In this document: piece after piece, positions 41,501-54,900 of the stretch | Position numbering within the stretch: the first letter of the stretch is position 1 | Layout: the number at the start of each line of letters is the position of its first letter | Origin: Trichoplax sp. H2 | Lineage: Eukaryota > Placozoa > Uniplacotomia > Trichoplacea | Assembly: GCA_003344405.1 (NCBI GenBank) | Contig: NOWV01000108.1 | Span: 186,001 to 250,000, forward strand | Direction of reading: 5' to 3' | DNA length: 64,000 bases | Notes under the pieces: generated by a model | The model's database searches: none | Seen by the model: only the letters and a program-made list of their open reading frames with translations | What the model was told of the DNA's origin: nothing | Translations under genes and position numbers: made by a program

Positions 41501-42523
41501 AGTAAAAGATCCGTTAAAATGTGAGCTTAAATTATGTTGTCATTAGCACTGGAGGGAACTATCAGGTAGTAATTCATATTCTATAAATTTTGTAGTAAAA
41601 GAAAGGATCTTTACTTACGAAGATTGGGATTCTCTTCTCTTGGAAACTTTTGAAAAGTACTTCTGGATAGATAAAGAGTTGAAACCGACTGATAGTCCTT
41701 TAGTTCATAGAAGAGGAATATACAAGGATTGTCTTGGAGCAACTCATCAGTTTACCGACTTTCAACTTCGACCTAATCAGTGTATAGCAATGGTTGTGGT
41801 AGGTTATCATGGCTAAAAGTTGAATAACTCCTTAGTTTGGTATAAAACATTTGATTAATCATTACTAACATCATATAGGCTCCAGAATTATTTCAACCTG
41901 ATAATGTTTGGACTGCTCTACAGAATGTGAAAGATATCCTTTGTGGTCCATTAGGAATGAAAACTCTAGATCCTAAGTAATTTATCATACTTGCGTATGA
42001 TAAAATATTCATAATGAAATTGTATAGATAGATGATACGTATGCTATGTACCATACTTAATTAGTTCTGTATCATGACTGTCTTGTGTTTGCTATATTTT
42101 CTCTCTAGTGATTGGAATTATAATGGACATTATATGAATTGGTTAGAGTCTTATGATTACAAATCTGCAAAGGGCTTCAACTATCATCAAGGGCCGGTAA
42201 TTATTAATTTGTAAATATTGTTCTGATTAATTCTGTTTTACGATAAACATGGGTCTATCTGGTAGGAATGGGTTTGGTGCATGGGATATTTCCTTAGAGC
42301 TATGCTTAAGTTTGCTGGATTTGCCAATTGTTTGGAAGAGACTAAGCAATTTGTCAAAAGTTGTCTTGCAGAAATTGAGAAAGCGTTAGAGGGATCTGAT
42401 TGGAAGGGTTTACCAGAACTTACGAATAAAGATGGAGAATATTGCTCTGATAGTTGTCCAGTTCAAGCCTGGTCAGCAGCATGCTTACTGGATGTGTTAT
42501 ACGATCTGGAAAATACAAAATAA
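29582..42523 (+). CDS. AGL: Glycogen debranching enzyme (4-alpha-glucanotransferase / amylo-1,6-glucosidase)
   Basis: Cytosolic two-activity enzyme of glycogen breakdown. Exons: 29582-29657, 32912-33140, 35443-35741, 35851-36179, 36265-36425, 36634-36846, 36935-37204, 37378-37435, 37681-37804, 38013-38176, 38358-38459, 38644-38805, 38873-39050, 39232-39460, 39578-39825, 39915-40048, 40174-40307, 40432-40695, 40786-41011, 41095-41342, 41408-41520, 41596-41798, 41879-41976, 42109-42196, 42266-42523. They total 4608 bases, 1535 residues; human AGL is 1532. Transferase site: GLRIDNCHS (D534), VAELFTNSE (E563), THDN (D635), each shifted by about eight from the human residues. GH133 glucosidase half: [27 protein letters not shown] and HQGPEWVW. 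Start chosen because [17 protein letters not shown] aligns with the human N-terminus. The intron after 41342 appears to have a GC donor. The first two introns are by far the longest. Confidence 0.97.
31482..31733. repeat. 84-bp tandem repeat, three copies, in AGL intron 1
   Basis: Copies begin at 31482, 31566 and 31650, exactly 84 bases apart, and differ at only a few positions (for example gagtgtaaa versus gagcgtaaa). Lies between coding exons 1 and 2 of AGL. Confidence 0.95.
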
Positions 42524-43672
42524 TAGGATATTATTTACAAATTTTCTGTTACAATAATTCCAGCATTTTATGAATTTTAATTTAGTTTTTATTCATGGCA
42601 TATTTAGCTTATTTGCAAATTTTTACTTAAAATTATGAATAATTTCTGTCTCTTATTTCATAACTTGTAATGATGAGGCCTATTTCAATATTGATCAATT
42701 GAAAGTTAATTAATGACGGAGCAAATGGTTAGAACTTTACGCGACACTTTTGAATGAAACGTTGTTTAAAAGTAATAAACCTAAATGCTTGGAGAAATTT
42801 CATAAACTACGCTTATGTATTGATTCACCATTGTTTTTGTTTGAATAGGCTATACATATGGATTGTATTTCCTTTAACTGATGTAAATATTGAATAGGCA
42901 AGAATATTATCAAAGTCTACGTATGGATTAAAAAAATTTATTTAATAGCTTCTTTTAAATGAAAATTTAGCGTGTCCCCATATTACATTTTTAATATTTT
43001 AATTTTAGACATAAAGGATATTTCCAATATGTTGACTAAAAGTAGGATAGCTGATATCATAAGAATATCTTTGAACAAATACCTTGCTTTATAGTTGTAT
43101 TAAAAACTTTTATTACATCATTGACATTCAAAAGGTATACTAGTATACGCGTATGTCAGTTTACATTGTAAATGAGAAAAAGTGGGGCAGGTGATATTTA
43201 TACGAGGGTAATATTTTCCAGCCTTTGACTTTTTTGATATATTAAAGCAGCGGTATATATGAAATATCATACTGTACATACATGATAAAACGTTCATAGC
43301 GTAGTCATTATTACAAACTGAAGTTGTGGCAATCTCGATGACTTGAATACTGTGCATAGTCACATATATTACTAGAATAAATAATTGAATACCAGTCATT
43401 GGAGTATGTTACTGATCCTACCGCAGAAGTATAACATTACATTTTAGCAAAACAAATCTAGTTATTATCATTATTAACTCTAACTGGTGCAGCTAAACTA
43501 TCGAAATGAAGTTTCAACGTATTTTAAATAGTTAGATAACATGTAACGAAAATCAAATTAAACGAACTTTTGTAAAACACGGTATACGCATATAGTAGTC
43601 CGATGTGAAAAAAACGACTTGGTATTTTTATGATTGCCTAAAATTTTTTACAGATAATTTTTTATATTAGAA
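42524..43672. other. Convergent intergenic region AGL / TMEM19
   Basis: 3' flanks of two convergent genes. The 93-codon minus-strand frame at 43118-43399 is unrecognised and probably chance. Confidence 0.5.
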
Positions 43673-45169
43673 CTAGGCTGGCCAGTAAGTAACAGCCCCA
43701 TAACTCATTATGATTGTCGTAATTAGAGAAGATACAAAATTCACTGCATGATTGTTTAAAATAGCATAGCCTGAAATATGCAATGAGTTTTCAGTACGAT
43801 AATGAAGAACTTTTTTCGATTCTTTACAATAACCGGAGTACTGAACGCTAGCTCCTAAATATGAATCTATCATAGAACCAAGAAAGCCCGCAAGTGCTCC
43901 GCATACAATTATTGGCCATTGAGGTGGTTGTTTATCCCATGCATTATCGGTTCGATCGCAACACCAGTATATGGATAAGTAATACGATAATCCAATAACT
44001 AGTCCACCGGCAATACTACTAATGGTTCCAATAATTGAAATGCCGCCATTGGTACCAACAGGAACAGGCTGAAGCGTTGTGATCAGGCGCGGTGTTCGAC
44101 TCCCGATAGCAGATCCAATTTCCGAAGCCCAAGTATCTCCAGCGCAGCAAGCTAACGATGTGACCACACTAACTGCTAATAATGATGGGTTATAGTACTT
44201 GAATCTCATGAAATTGATGGGAAGTATTCCGGAACCGATTGTCATCACATAGATTATAGCTGCAACGCATGGAATTCCACCATTACAGAGTACTTGCACC
44301 CAGTTGCGTTGTCCGCCTAGGTGTGTAACAATTGGGAGGATAACATAGTAGGGTTAATATTTTTTGGTTTTCAAAGCAATCGCCAGTAGTATAGTCTAAC
44401 ATCAAGTCCTTGTTTCTACAATTTTAAGCTAGAAAGTACATTATAGTGCTGCATCCTAACTATAAATTAAGTCCTTGATTAGATAAGGACTACGCTATTA
44501 GAGATGTGCGTGTTGTTATTTTTATCTTAACGATGATGATGTTGCAGTAGTGCTAGTACACTATGTAATGAAAGATTGAAAAGTAGCTGTTGCTACGGGG
44601 CTGATACTCAGGTTAACATCTGTAAAGGAACTTTATAATAGATAAACAGTACAAAAGAAATCCTACTGTAACACTAACAGTTAATTATTTTCAAGTTCTT
44701 TGTTTTTCTATATATGTAATTACATTAGGATACCTTCTTTAAAGTCGTCTTCAATACGACGCTTTATTTCAGACTTAAATTTCGTCAAGCTAGACGACGT
44801 GAAGAAAAATGTTATTAGTACAATAAAGAAACCAGTATTTGAAAGTGTCATACAGAAGCCAACAACGACAGCTGTGATGGATCCAGATAAATCTAACGAT
44901 TTTTTACGAAGACCTCGAATAGATATCGCAATCGATATTGCCGTAGCGAATGCAATACGAACAGTGGTTGGTGGCGGTAATATTGGTTCTAAACGATTGA
45001 TCGTTTGCTTATGAATATGTGAGATAAAATTTTGCACTAATTTGATTCCGGCGGCAAAAATGGGTAGAAGTCCTACGATAAGAAAAACGACAGCTACAAA
45101 AGAAGAGGCACGATTTGGAGTTGCAGCGTCTTGTTTGTTCTTGTTTACTTGTGATTTATTATCAGCCAT
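43673..45169 (-). CDS. TMEM19: TMEM19 (DUF92) multi-pass membrane protein
   Basis: Two exons, 44734-45169 (ATG at 45167-45169) and 43673-44316, giving 359 residues; vertebrate TMEM19 is about 336. Conserved pieces are RGLRKKSLDLSG, FFFTSSSLTKFKSEIKRRI, GGQRNWVQVLCNG (spans the splice), ACCAGDTWASEIG, PRLITTLQPVPVGTNGG, WPIIVCGALAGFLGS and DSYLGASVQYSGYC. Several hydrophobic segments fit an integral membrane protein. DUF92 includes the plant phytyl-phosphate kinase VTE6, so a lipid-phosphate role is possible, but no activity is established for animal members. The N-terminus has a longer hydrophilic lead (about 20 residues, Lys/Asn-rich) plus an extra hydrophobic segment. Transcribed divergently from EXOSC3 across 642 bases. 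Confidence 0.95.
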
Positions 45170-45811
45170 GATGAATTGATCAATTCAGATCGTTGGTAAT
45201 GCAGTAGTGATAGGCGAATACGGTAATGTGTTTTTAAGAAATCAACGATCTTATTACGTGTAGGATAATATTGAGCTCGACTTGAAAGCTCGCTGCGTTG
45301 ACAATCTGTAGTTCTCTCTTCTCTTGCTACAATTGATTGTACGAACTGTTACTCTTCTTCCAGTGGACAATAAAGTAATAATTCAAGTATTACTCCAAAG
45401 GTAATTTAGCTCTTGATGATAGTTGCCTTTTGCGAAGAAGAAAATTCCGATTGCAAATGCCTTTGATGATGGTCTGTACTATTACTAGTACATTATCAAA
45501 AGGAGGGTTAATCCATGATTTTAAAATCGACAGGTCACAGAAAGACAGATCGGACGTACAGTACCGGTATAATACAGGCAACAAATGCAGCCATAGTGAG
45601 GCTGATGACCTATCGTCCGTCCCATCTGTACCATACAGTACCTTTCGTACACGTACAGTACAGTACTGTAGCGCACTCACCAGTCGATAAATAGCGGTGT
45701 GTCTAAGGAAATTTGCCTGATATTGTTGTTTTTAATGCCGACATTAGTTTAGGGTATCTACTTTACCTCTCTTTCTCTTTTTTTGAGTAATCCTTGCCTC
45801 TATATATCAAA
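45170..45811. promoter_or_regulatory. Candidate bidirectional promoter, TMEM19 / EXOSC3
   Basis: The start codons of two divergent housekeeping genes are 642 bases apart, with no other gene between. The right end carries a pyrimidine-rich tract (about 45762-45785) just before the EXOSC3 start, and around 45650-45670 there is a run of overlapping TACAGTA/TACTGTA motifs. Promoter function is inferred from position. Confidence 0.5.
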
Positions 45812-48088
45812 ATGCAGATGGTGGAAGGCCAGGTGGTATTACCTGGTGATCAATTCAATACTTTATCAGATGAAAAAGCTAAAGAACTACGCTTAGGACC
45901 CGGGTTAGCCTATCAAAATGATCAAATTGTAACCTTAAAGGCAGGCATTCTGCGCCATCGTTCACCCGAAACTTTTTGGATTGATACAAGCCAAAAACGG
46001 GTAATTTTATGTACTAGTAGTAAAAAGAAGTAAGACGTAAAAGAAGAATAATTCTTTAGTGTATTGCCATGTTGAATTCGATTTTATCGAATACAACTTG
46101 CAATGGATCATCCCATCAATAACTGGTGTCATACATGAACCTTACAATGGTAGATAGACATTGGCGGAAAACAAATGATATAAGCTTATAAATACGAGTA
46201 CATCGGAGAATGACTATTTTAGCTTATGGTAATGTTGAGTTCAATTATCTAATTGAGCTTGTAATGGATTGTGCCATCAAGAACGAATATCATGGATCTC
46301 TAGAATTACTGAGGCCACCTGAAAGAAATCATACACATAGGGAGAATTGATATTTTAGCACATTGTAATGCTCAATTCCATTTTACTTTATTGAACTCGT
46401 GCCATCACCAACAACTGGTGTCATGGACCTCTAGAATGGCAAAAATCACCTAAAAATTATTCGTAGACATAAGACAATTAGCATGCTGTAATATTGAATA
46501 CAAATTCACCTAATAGAACTTGTAATTAACTATTCCATCCAGCACGAGTATCATGGATCTCTAGAATGACCGGTCCATGCTAGTGCAACGTTGTGCTACA
46601 GCTTCATATTGCAACCTATTGCTATGCTAATTGATGAAACGTTCGTTAATTATCACCTCAATACATCATTTCTATAATTTTGCAGTATGTTCCTGTTCAA
46701 CAAGAGAAAGTCATTGGTATCGTAACTAATAAAAGTGGCGATAACTTTAGTGTCGACGTTGGTGCAAGTTCTCAGGCCATGCTGTCGTATTTGAGATTCG
46801 AAGGTGCAACCAAGAGAAATCGTCCCAATGTTGAGGTTATCAATTATAATTAATGACATAGTACAGTACTGGATATGGATAATTTTAGCTACAGATAGCT
46901 GATTAAACTGTTGTGATGTACGTGCTAGAGAGAAATAGATGATGACACTTGCCACGTATAATGGTGAATTATTAAAGTAGTATACTGTAACGATGCTCCA
47001 TAATTTCTTTATCGAAAGCTAGAATTGGTGAATACGACAAATAGATGCTTTGATTATATTCTACTCTACTGTCGCATTACATACATCATACTTATATTGT
47101 AGTTCGCCTATATACTCTTGTCGCTCGTAAATAAATTTTATAGTGAGCTAGAATCTGCAGTGCCCTATTAAATTAAAGCAGTCCACTTTAATGGATTCGA
47201 GGACTACTTGGCTTGGGTAAATTATAAGTACCTTCGAAAGTCAAATATCTCTTTACTCAAAGAATAAATATTGTTTCGTATTTGTGTAGTCAAGAAATAG
47301 GCCTCACTTAGGGCATTCATCACCTCTATCAGTTATATGCTGTACATTGCCATTAAAGCGCTAATGGGAATAGATTAAGATTTGTAAGGTAGTCAATGTT
47401 GTGCTCATGATGCCGTATGCAATCATCGCTTTTAGATTGGAGATTTAGTATTGGCCCGTTTTATACTTGCGGATAAAAACAAGGAACTAGAACTAAGTTG
47501 TATTGATAAAGGAGAGAAATGCAATGGATTAGGGAAATTAGAAAATGGCTTCATGTTCCAGTTACCACTCGAAAGTGTACGGAGGTATACGACATACAGA
47601 GAATAGACTACTATAATTGTAATTCTTTAGGCTGAGCTGATTATTGCATGGTTGACATTTAAATTATGTATTATTTTATGCTCAGTACTTGTATATTAGA
47701 CACTTGAATTTTATAGTTTACTTAGCTTTAGTAATTGGAGATAGGTTTAGCAAAGGAGTCGATAGCAAAATTCTATATTACATTGTTGGAGCTAGACAGT
47801 ATTTTAACATTCCTTGTAGAGTAGGCATTGACCATTTATGCATACTGTATTCTCTTTTGATAACGTTAAAGGCTAACCATGGGCAAGTCGGTTATTCAGT
47901 TACTGGGTGAAAAAATTTCGTTCGAAGTAGCGATAGGAATGAATGGAAGAATATGGTTGGATTCACCGTCCACAATATTAACCATCAATATTGTAAACTT
48001 TATACGTAGTTGTCAGTATCTTACGGGAGAACAAATTGAGAAGAATCTGAAAAAATTTATTAAAAATTTACCAAGCTTGGCGGACTAA
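45812..48088 (+). CDS. EXOSC3: Exosome complex component RRP40
   Basis: Cap subunit of the RNA exosome; binds RNA with S1 and KH domains and helps feed substrates to the barrel. Exons 45812-46000, 46686-46835, 47436-47584 and 47872-48088 (TAA stop) make 234 residues; human is 275, yeast 240. Segments in order: N-terminal VVLPGD; S1 domain with [19 protein letters not shown] and [24 protein letters not shown] domain with the family motif GMNGRIW. The first ATG in a good frame is at 45812. All introns have GT..AG borders. Intron 1 (46001-46685) is filled largely by a degenerate tandem repeat. Confidence 0.96.
46055..46570. repeat. Degenerate tandem repeat in EXOSC3 intron 1
   Basis: About four copies, roughly 130-150 bases each, of a block containing a TTTAG..TGTAATGTTGA segment, a segment like CTTGTAATGGAT, a CCATCA..AACTGGTGTCATGGA segment and CTCTAGAATG. 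Copies are well diverged from one another. Confidence 0.7.
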
Positions 48089-49672
48089 ATAATGTTGGAC
48101 GAAAATCTTGTAAAGTTTTTCCGCCTAATCAGTATTTATATGTTCGTGAATAGAACGTTTGCAATTCAGGCGAATTTGGAAGTGCAGTAAGAAGAATTGT
48201 ACATTTGTGGCTGGAGATATTTGTTGTGCACGTGTAGTGACTGCCTGATCGCTATTAATCAAATCTTTACGCGTGATATTAATTGATATTATCTATCATC
48301 CTTTACTCGTTGTAATTTGTAAAGTGGATCTTGCATTTATAGTGTGATATACTGATAAATTCTATGATTAAAATATCGATGTGGAGTTCTGTATAATTAC
48401 AGCAAAGTCCAAAAATTAGGGGCTTTAATAAATAGATCACTTTGAAAATCGTATTACATTCAAAATCCATTCTTCGATGAAGGTGCACTTTAATGCTCTA
48501 TGATGGAGGGCACTTTTCTTTATAAGCATAGAATTTCGGTACGTGCATTGCCAATCTCTGCTTTGGGTGCATGACATTTGGTAGCGTTGAATATTGATCA
48601 AAAACTTTTCATGTGCTACCCAGTTTTAGAAGGCATTAAAACATTTATATATTATGCTCTGTATTATTTGGCGAATGTTGATTGTACTTTAAACTTTTTG
48701 TAGTGAAAATCACATTCGTTTATAAGATTGCCGTACAGACTTTGACAACGAAAATACTGTAGTCAGGTGTATGTTAATGTATACTCGTAAGACGTTCTTG
48801 TCTATTTATAACTTCATTATTGTAAACATAGCACAGTAGCACGAAGAAGAAGTGATATTTTCATTAAACATAGCAGGAATACTTGCACTTTTGTACTTCA
48901 CTAGCATTCAAGATATTGTCCATGAAAAGAGCTTTCGTTGACTGTACAATGTTTTCGAATGTGACGGCCATCATTTACGTCTACACGTACAGTGCAAGAA
49001 ATGCTCGACAACATCGTTTTTCCTTTCCCCATATACCGTAGATAGGAGAAAAAGGTTATGTTGTTGTATAGACATAAACCTATGGTGTTGAGCAAATTAT
49101 GCAGGGTTATTGGGGTACTAATTATGCTGGTTTTGATCTTTATGCGTGCAGTAAACAACCTAATACCGCTAGTACATCAAGACCGATTGTTCCTAAAATC
49201 AATCGCAGACAGCACCCCCATGTAGTATAACTAAAAATAGATATAGATTGCAGTTCTAGAGTTGGTTTCATCATCAAAATGGGTCAACTTATCAACGATA
49301 TTGATGCAGTGATCTTTGCCACGGAAGCGATTTCTTTTTCAAGGGTTAATTAACTAAGTAACGTATTTCGTTTTCAGAAGGGCTTCACGATCGATTACAT
49401 TTTTACGTTGCAATGCTGTACTTATAATAATCAGCTAATGTAAGGTCGTCTAATTTGAAAAATTTGACCCTGTCCAAATCGTGAAATGCATCTTTAACAT
49501 CATTGACTATATAATGTACAGTCGTCGTTTCATCAAAGATGCTTTATATTCTAATAGGTCAATGTGAAATTGTCTAATTTGGAAAGTTTGACGGCCTATA
49601 AATCATTGAGTATAGTAATATTGGACCCAGTTTAAGTAGGTTATCTGTATGCAGGACGACACTCTTGACAAA
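48089..49672. other. Intergenic, no gene seen
   Basis: 3' flank of EXOSC3 followed by AT-rich sequence. I found no coding frame with splice support and no RNA gene. Confidence 0.45.
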
Positions 49673-50155
49673 AATGATTCTTAGATTAGCACTATTGAAT
49701 GCAGTCATCGTAGATCGATTTTTATCTTTATGCAGTTCTCGTGACAAAATGATTCCTAGACTAACACTATTGCAGTCATCATAGACCGATTTTTATCTTT
49801 ATGAAGTTCCCTTGACAAAATGATTCCTAGACTAACACTATTGAATGCAGTCATCATAGATCGATTTTTATCTTTATGCAGTTCTCTTGACAAAAATGAT
49901 TCTTAGATTAGCACTATTGAATGTAGTCATCATAGATCGATTTTTATCTTTATGCAGTTCTCTTGACAAAATGATTCCTAGACTAACACTATTGCAGTCA
50001 TCATAGACCGATTTTTATCTTTATGAAGTTCCCTTGACAAAATGATTCCTAGACTAACACTATTGAATGCAGTCATCATAGACCAATTTTTATCTTTATG
50101 AAGTTCTCTTGGCAAAAATGATTCCTAGACTAACTCTATTGAATACAGTAATAGA
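49673..50155. repeat. Tandem repeat of about 70-77 bp with trimer higher-order structure
   Basis: Seven units start near 49673, 49741, 49811, 49885, 49962, 50032 and 50107. Units 1 and 4 share the variant ATGATTCTTAGATTAGCAC; the others read ATGATTCCTAGACTAAC. Units 2 and 5 share a four-base deletion (ACTATTGCAGTC) and GACCGA. Thus units 1-3 and 4-6 are two copies of a trimer. Confidence 0.9.
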
Positions 50156-51916
50156 TCCAATTTTTTTTTTATAATCTTTATGGAGTACTGTGACTTGTCA
50201 AAAATGATCCTTAATTAAATAACAGTAAGCAAGTACTGTAATTAGTACTTTCGACTGACAGTAGCACAAGAGTTCTGCAAAATCTCGTCAGCTTTGGTAC
50301 TCTTATCCTAAATGATTCTCAGATTGAACTTGAACACTAGTCCAAAATCATCGAGTTATACTATAGGTATACAGTCGATCAAAAATTGTTTTGTAAACAC
50401 TCTAGTCCATATTATAACATGACTAATATCGCATGAGCAAACAACATCGAAAGCAGTCTCTATCCAGACTATGAGTCAAAAATCATGGAGTTTTAGCAAT
50501 AAAGTAGATGAGAAATTTTGTTTTTCATACAAGTCCATGTTACAACACCCCCTCAAGTCGGCTGACAGAACAACGTCGAAGGCGTACCACTGGATTTTAA
50601 CGAGCTATCTCGTGTTCAAATAAAACCAGAAGCATCTACTGTACATGGTAGAGTAGATATACTAAGTGAATATTCATATTCCACCAGCAAAATAGCGATG
50701 AAAAATGGATCATTCATTGAGAATTTGGCTATGAAATTTCCAATCCATCAGCAATATTTTGGATTGGAAGCCATCTTTGGTTAATGCAATCCAGTACGTC
50801 TAGATAGCGTGACGCGCATTGACGCGACAGCCATCTTTCCGTTTGAGTCTACTGCGCGTCGCCTTGAAATGTTTTGAGGGGATTGTATTGCACCAATCAG
50901 GTGGTCAACAGGTCAATCCGCTGGCAGAAAATGCGATCCCTCTAATAATTACTAAACTGCACACTGTACAGTATGTAAATTGGACATTTGATCATTTCTT
51001 ATTGATTGTGGCGATCATTGGATGCATACAACGTGTACAGTAGTAGCTTGTCTAGCTAAAAACAAGCCCTACCACTTTCAACGTGTCCTGTAAAGTCATA
51101 CAGTCGATACAAGAAGTTGGAATGCAAGATCCAAGCGTCAAAACATGTCTTGACCTCGCTGCTTTGCAACAGATGACGCCGAGTGCGTAGCGTACACTCA
51201 GGGTGACGGGTGCACAAGTGAGTCCAACATGTTGACGCTGTGCACAGTAACACGTGTACTGTGCCGTGCCGTACTGCTACAACAATACTCGACGACATTC
51301 CTTGCCCAGCCATAAAACCACATGTTGGCGTTCACTGCTTGGATATTCAGCAAGGAAGGCGAAGAGAAGAAATCGCTTGGGATACTGCGCTAAAGAGTAG
51401 CTGAAAAAAAATCGCTGGTTGGTTCGATTTGTTCATCGAAACTAATGGATAATTATGTCTTCTAGTTGATTCATGATAGTCGTCGCTGTTAGCAAGAGGT
51501 TGAATATTGCCTGTGACATGATTTTACAGAACGATGGCATTGAACTCTGCTTTTTTTTTTTCATTGAAATGTTTTCTTAGATAGGGAAATTTTCTTAGAC
51601 ATTCAAAGACTCAAACGCTTGTGACAAGTGTCAAGGATTTGGTACGTTTAGATTCACTAGAATAGGAGGAATCTATCGTTGGTGGCAATATCATGTTGTA
51701 GTCATGGAAGGATTGTGCTTTTACATTTTAAACTAGTCACCTCAATGAATTCAAAAAGAATTTTAGTTATAGCTTTCTTGTTCAAATAAATAGCATGTGC
51801 CACGAGGTGTTTTTTTAGCTATAATCATGATGACTGTAGCCGTCTTAGTACTAATATTGAAATATCTTCATCTTTAGCCTAGTTTTATTCAAATTGCAAT
51901 TTTGGAATCGCTAAAA
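50156..51916. other. Region upstream of the Vasa-like gene
   Basis: No gene recognised. The part 51020-51330 is noticeably richer in GC than its surroundings. A 5' untranslated exon or the promoter of the helicase gene is probably here. Confidence 0.4.
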
Positions 51917-54900
51917 ATGGTAAGTTGTTGTGAAAAGTGCCATTTGATAAATAATTTGCAATCGTACGACTCAACGGTATCACTATGACGCATTTTTGTA
52001 TTGATGTCGGCCACTAAAACACTTGTAGTCTGATAGCGACGATAACTGGTTTAAGAGCGCCACGGATGTTCGACGGGATTCGCAATCAAAGCCTACACGC
52101 GCCCATTCAAGTGATGTATGAGAATGATCACTTTATTACTAACTTGGCTACTATAGAGCAACCGTTAAATTTGAATTAACCCATCAAAATAAAATAACGA
52201 ATAACAATTGTAGGAAGAAGATCAATTTAGCCGGAAGAGTTTTACCGATAGGAAAGACAGTCGGCGCCAATCTTCAGTAGGTAGCAATAACTAAATTTAG
52301 GATCAGGCTATTTCTTACTTACAGTGAGCTATTTTTGCATTAGGATGACGGCTTTGATTTTGGAGGAAAAAACTCTTTCGATCGTAGAGATCGATACGAT
52401 AAGGTATGCCGCTTTATGAAAGATTTTACATGTCATCATTTGTAAGCTATTTTATAATTTCGTAGAACAAGGACGATGGTGATAGCTTCGGCAATCGAAA
52501 ATGGTTGAAGCCACGTGATCAAGATCGGGTAAGCTCATATTTCTGCTCGACTTTTAGAAGTGCAGTTTGCGTAATTATTGCAACAATTGTAGTACCAAGT
52601 ACGGGATATTTTTTTGAAGAGTTATAACACGCAAATTGAATTTGTAATCGGTCATATACTTTCAAGGGCTATTCGGATAAAAGATCACATGCATCAAATG
52701 GATATGATCGAAGAAGAGATTTTGACGATCGTAATAGCAGAGACAAGCGAAGAGATAGTGAAGGTGATAGAAGCGGCAGAGACTTTAGTGATCGAAGTAG
52801 CAGAGACAAACGAAGAGATGATGATAGAAACGTGAGTCAATCTGACCTAAATAATTAATTAGTGTTCGCAGCACTATAACAATACACTGTAGATTTGTGT
52901 TGAGTATAGCACTTAAGCATAGCCTTTAAATCTCAATATATACAGTAGTGCTGTAGATAAGTGAATTTATTTCCCGTTTTGCGCAGTCTAGGACAACATT
53001 TGCATATTTGCGTTTCAATTAGCATAATCAGATAGAGCTAGAAACTTTTAGTGGGTTTGCATTGAAGTTTTCGCTCTCACAATGGGCATTGACCTTATGT
53101 GCGTGCTGTGGCTGCTATATTCTTATAGTATAATTGCCATAAATAGTCTCAATTTAGTTTCGTGATTTTAACGCGTATACAGTACTGTAAATGTATTTGC
53201 GAGCATTTGTAGTCACTGATAAATAACAATGAGGCATTAATTTTGTTCGTCTGATAAGTAAGATTATATATGTAGTTTTTGATAATTTAATTTAATGTAC
53301 AGTCATAAATTAATTATCCGTAAGTACCTATTGCTATATGCAAAGTGAAAAAGTGATGCAGTGTAGGATTTGCATTGGGAATTGCTTACGGGCTTACCCC
53401 CTAGTTAATCGTAGCAAGAACAGATTATGTGATTGTGATCTAAACTTATTATTAAATAGAATTATCGATGTTTGAAATAATGTTTTCATTGTCTTGTTCA
53501 TTTTACAATATTCTTTTAGAATGATAGAAGTAGAAGGTTCGATAATAACGATAGAGTGAGAAACGATCGCGACAAGGCAATATTAGAATTTGTGTTTATA
53601 GATGTGATATTGTTGCGTAACAGCTATATTATCTATCGTGTGCGATTAATTTCGTAGGACGACGGAAGCGATGACTTCTGGGGCGGAGACGACAAAATAC
53701 GAGATAAGCCTGTAATGATTTATGAAATCAACAGCAAGCTTTCATTTATAAATGATGTATGTACTATGAACTGTGCTATTCTCTATTACAGAAAGGGAGA
53801 TTTGATGAGTGTGATCGAGCGATTGCGGATCGAAATAGTCGTGATGATGATGACGACGATGACATGGTATTGTATATTTTGCGAAATGCAATCGTTTCCT
53901 ATCAGATATTGTGAGATGCTCGATGACTCATATTTTATTGCTTTATTGCATACAGTTTAACGGCAACGCAGATAGACGTAATAATGATCGTTACCGAAAT
54001 CGCGGTGATGGGGATTCTAATGTACGGATTAATAACTTTTCAATTTTACGCTAATAAACTAAGGTTTTGATTGCGAGTTACCATATATATATAATATATT
54101 AGAGTGACTCCGGCGAAAGAAATCGTAGAAGTAGTGACTCGAAATTGGGCTCGTTTCCTCCTAATCCGAAAGGTATTGGTAGAGGAATAAGAAGGGATGG
54201 TAAGTGGGCTTGATGTGGTATCAATCTTATTATATGGAGATGATAACACAGTTTTGTATTTAGATGATGACGGTGATAGACCACCTCCGGTTAACTACAT
54301 TCCTCCGCCACCATCTGGCGATCTTGAAAAGATATTTGCACCGATAACAGTTGGAGTGGACTTTGATAAATATGGAGATTTACCTGTGAAGGTGGTGAAT
54401 TCACGTTCGCCTGAAATTGTAGATTCATTTGATGAAATGGGAGAAAATTTAGATTTTCCTCCTGCGTTAATGAAGAATATAACGCGAGCTCATTATAAAA
54501 AGCCAACACCCGTACAACAATATGGAATTCCTATTGCATGCGAAACGAAAGATTTAATTGCCTGTGCTCAAACAGGATCCGGAAAGACGGTAACTATAAA
54601 GGAAAAAATGTCAATTGCTAACTAAGACTAACCGTTTAATTTGTTACTCTAGGCTGCTTTTATCCTACCGATAATCAATAGCTTATTGCACGCTAATAGC
54701 CGATCTCATGGAAGACTTTCTGCGCTAATTCTGGCGCCTACTCGAGAATTGGCTAGTCAATCTTTTATGGAAGCATACAAATTTTGTTACGAGACTCCCT
54801 TGAAACCAATTGCTGTTTATGGTGGGACTAACGTTAGAAATTCACGGGATGAAATGAACAACTGTGACATAGTAGTTGCAACGTTTGGTAGACTGATTCA

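Noticed and set aside
47689-47910. 73-codon open frame
   Set aside because: Runs across the end of EXOSC3 intron 3; the true coding frame begins at the 47872 acceptor.
53556-53657. A third GC-AG intron in the Vasa-like gene (donor at 53577)
   Set aside because: A strong in-phase GT donor (gtgaga) exists at 53556, so a GC donor is not required.
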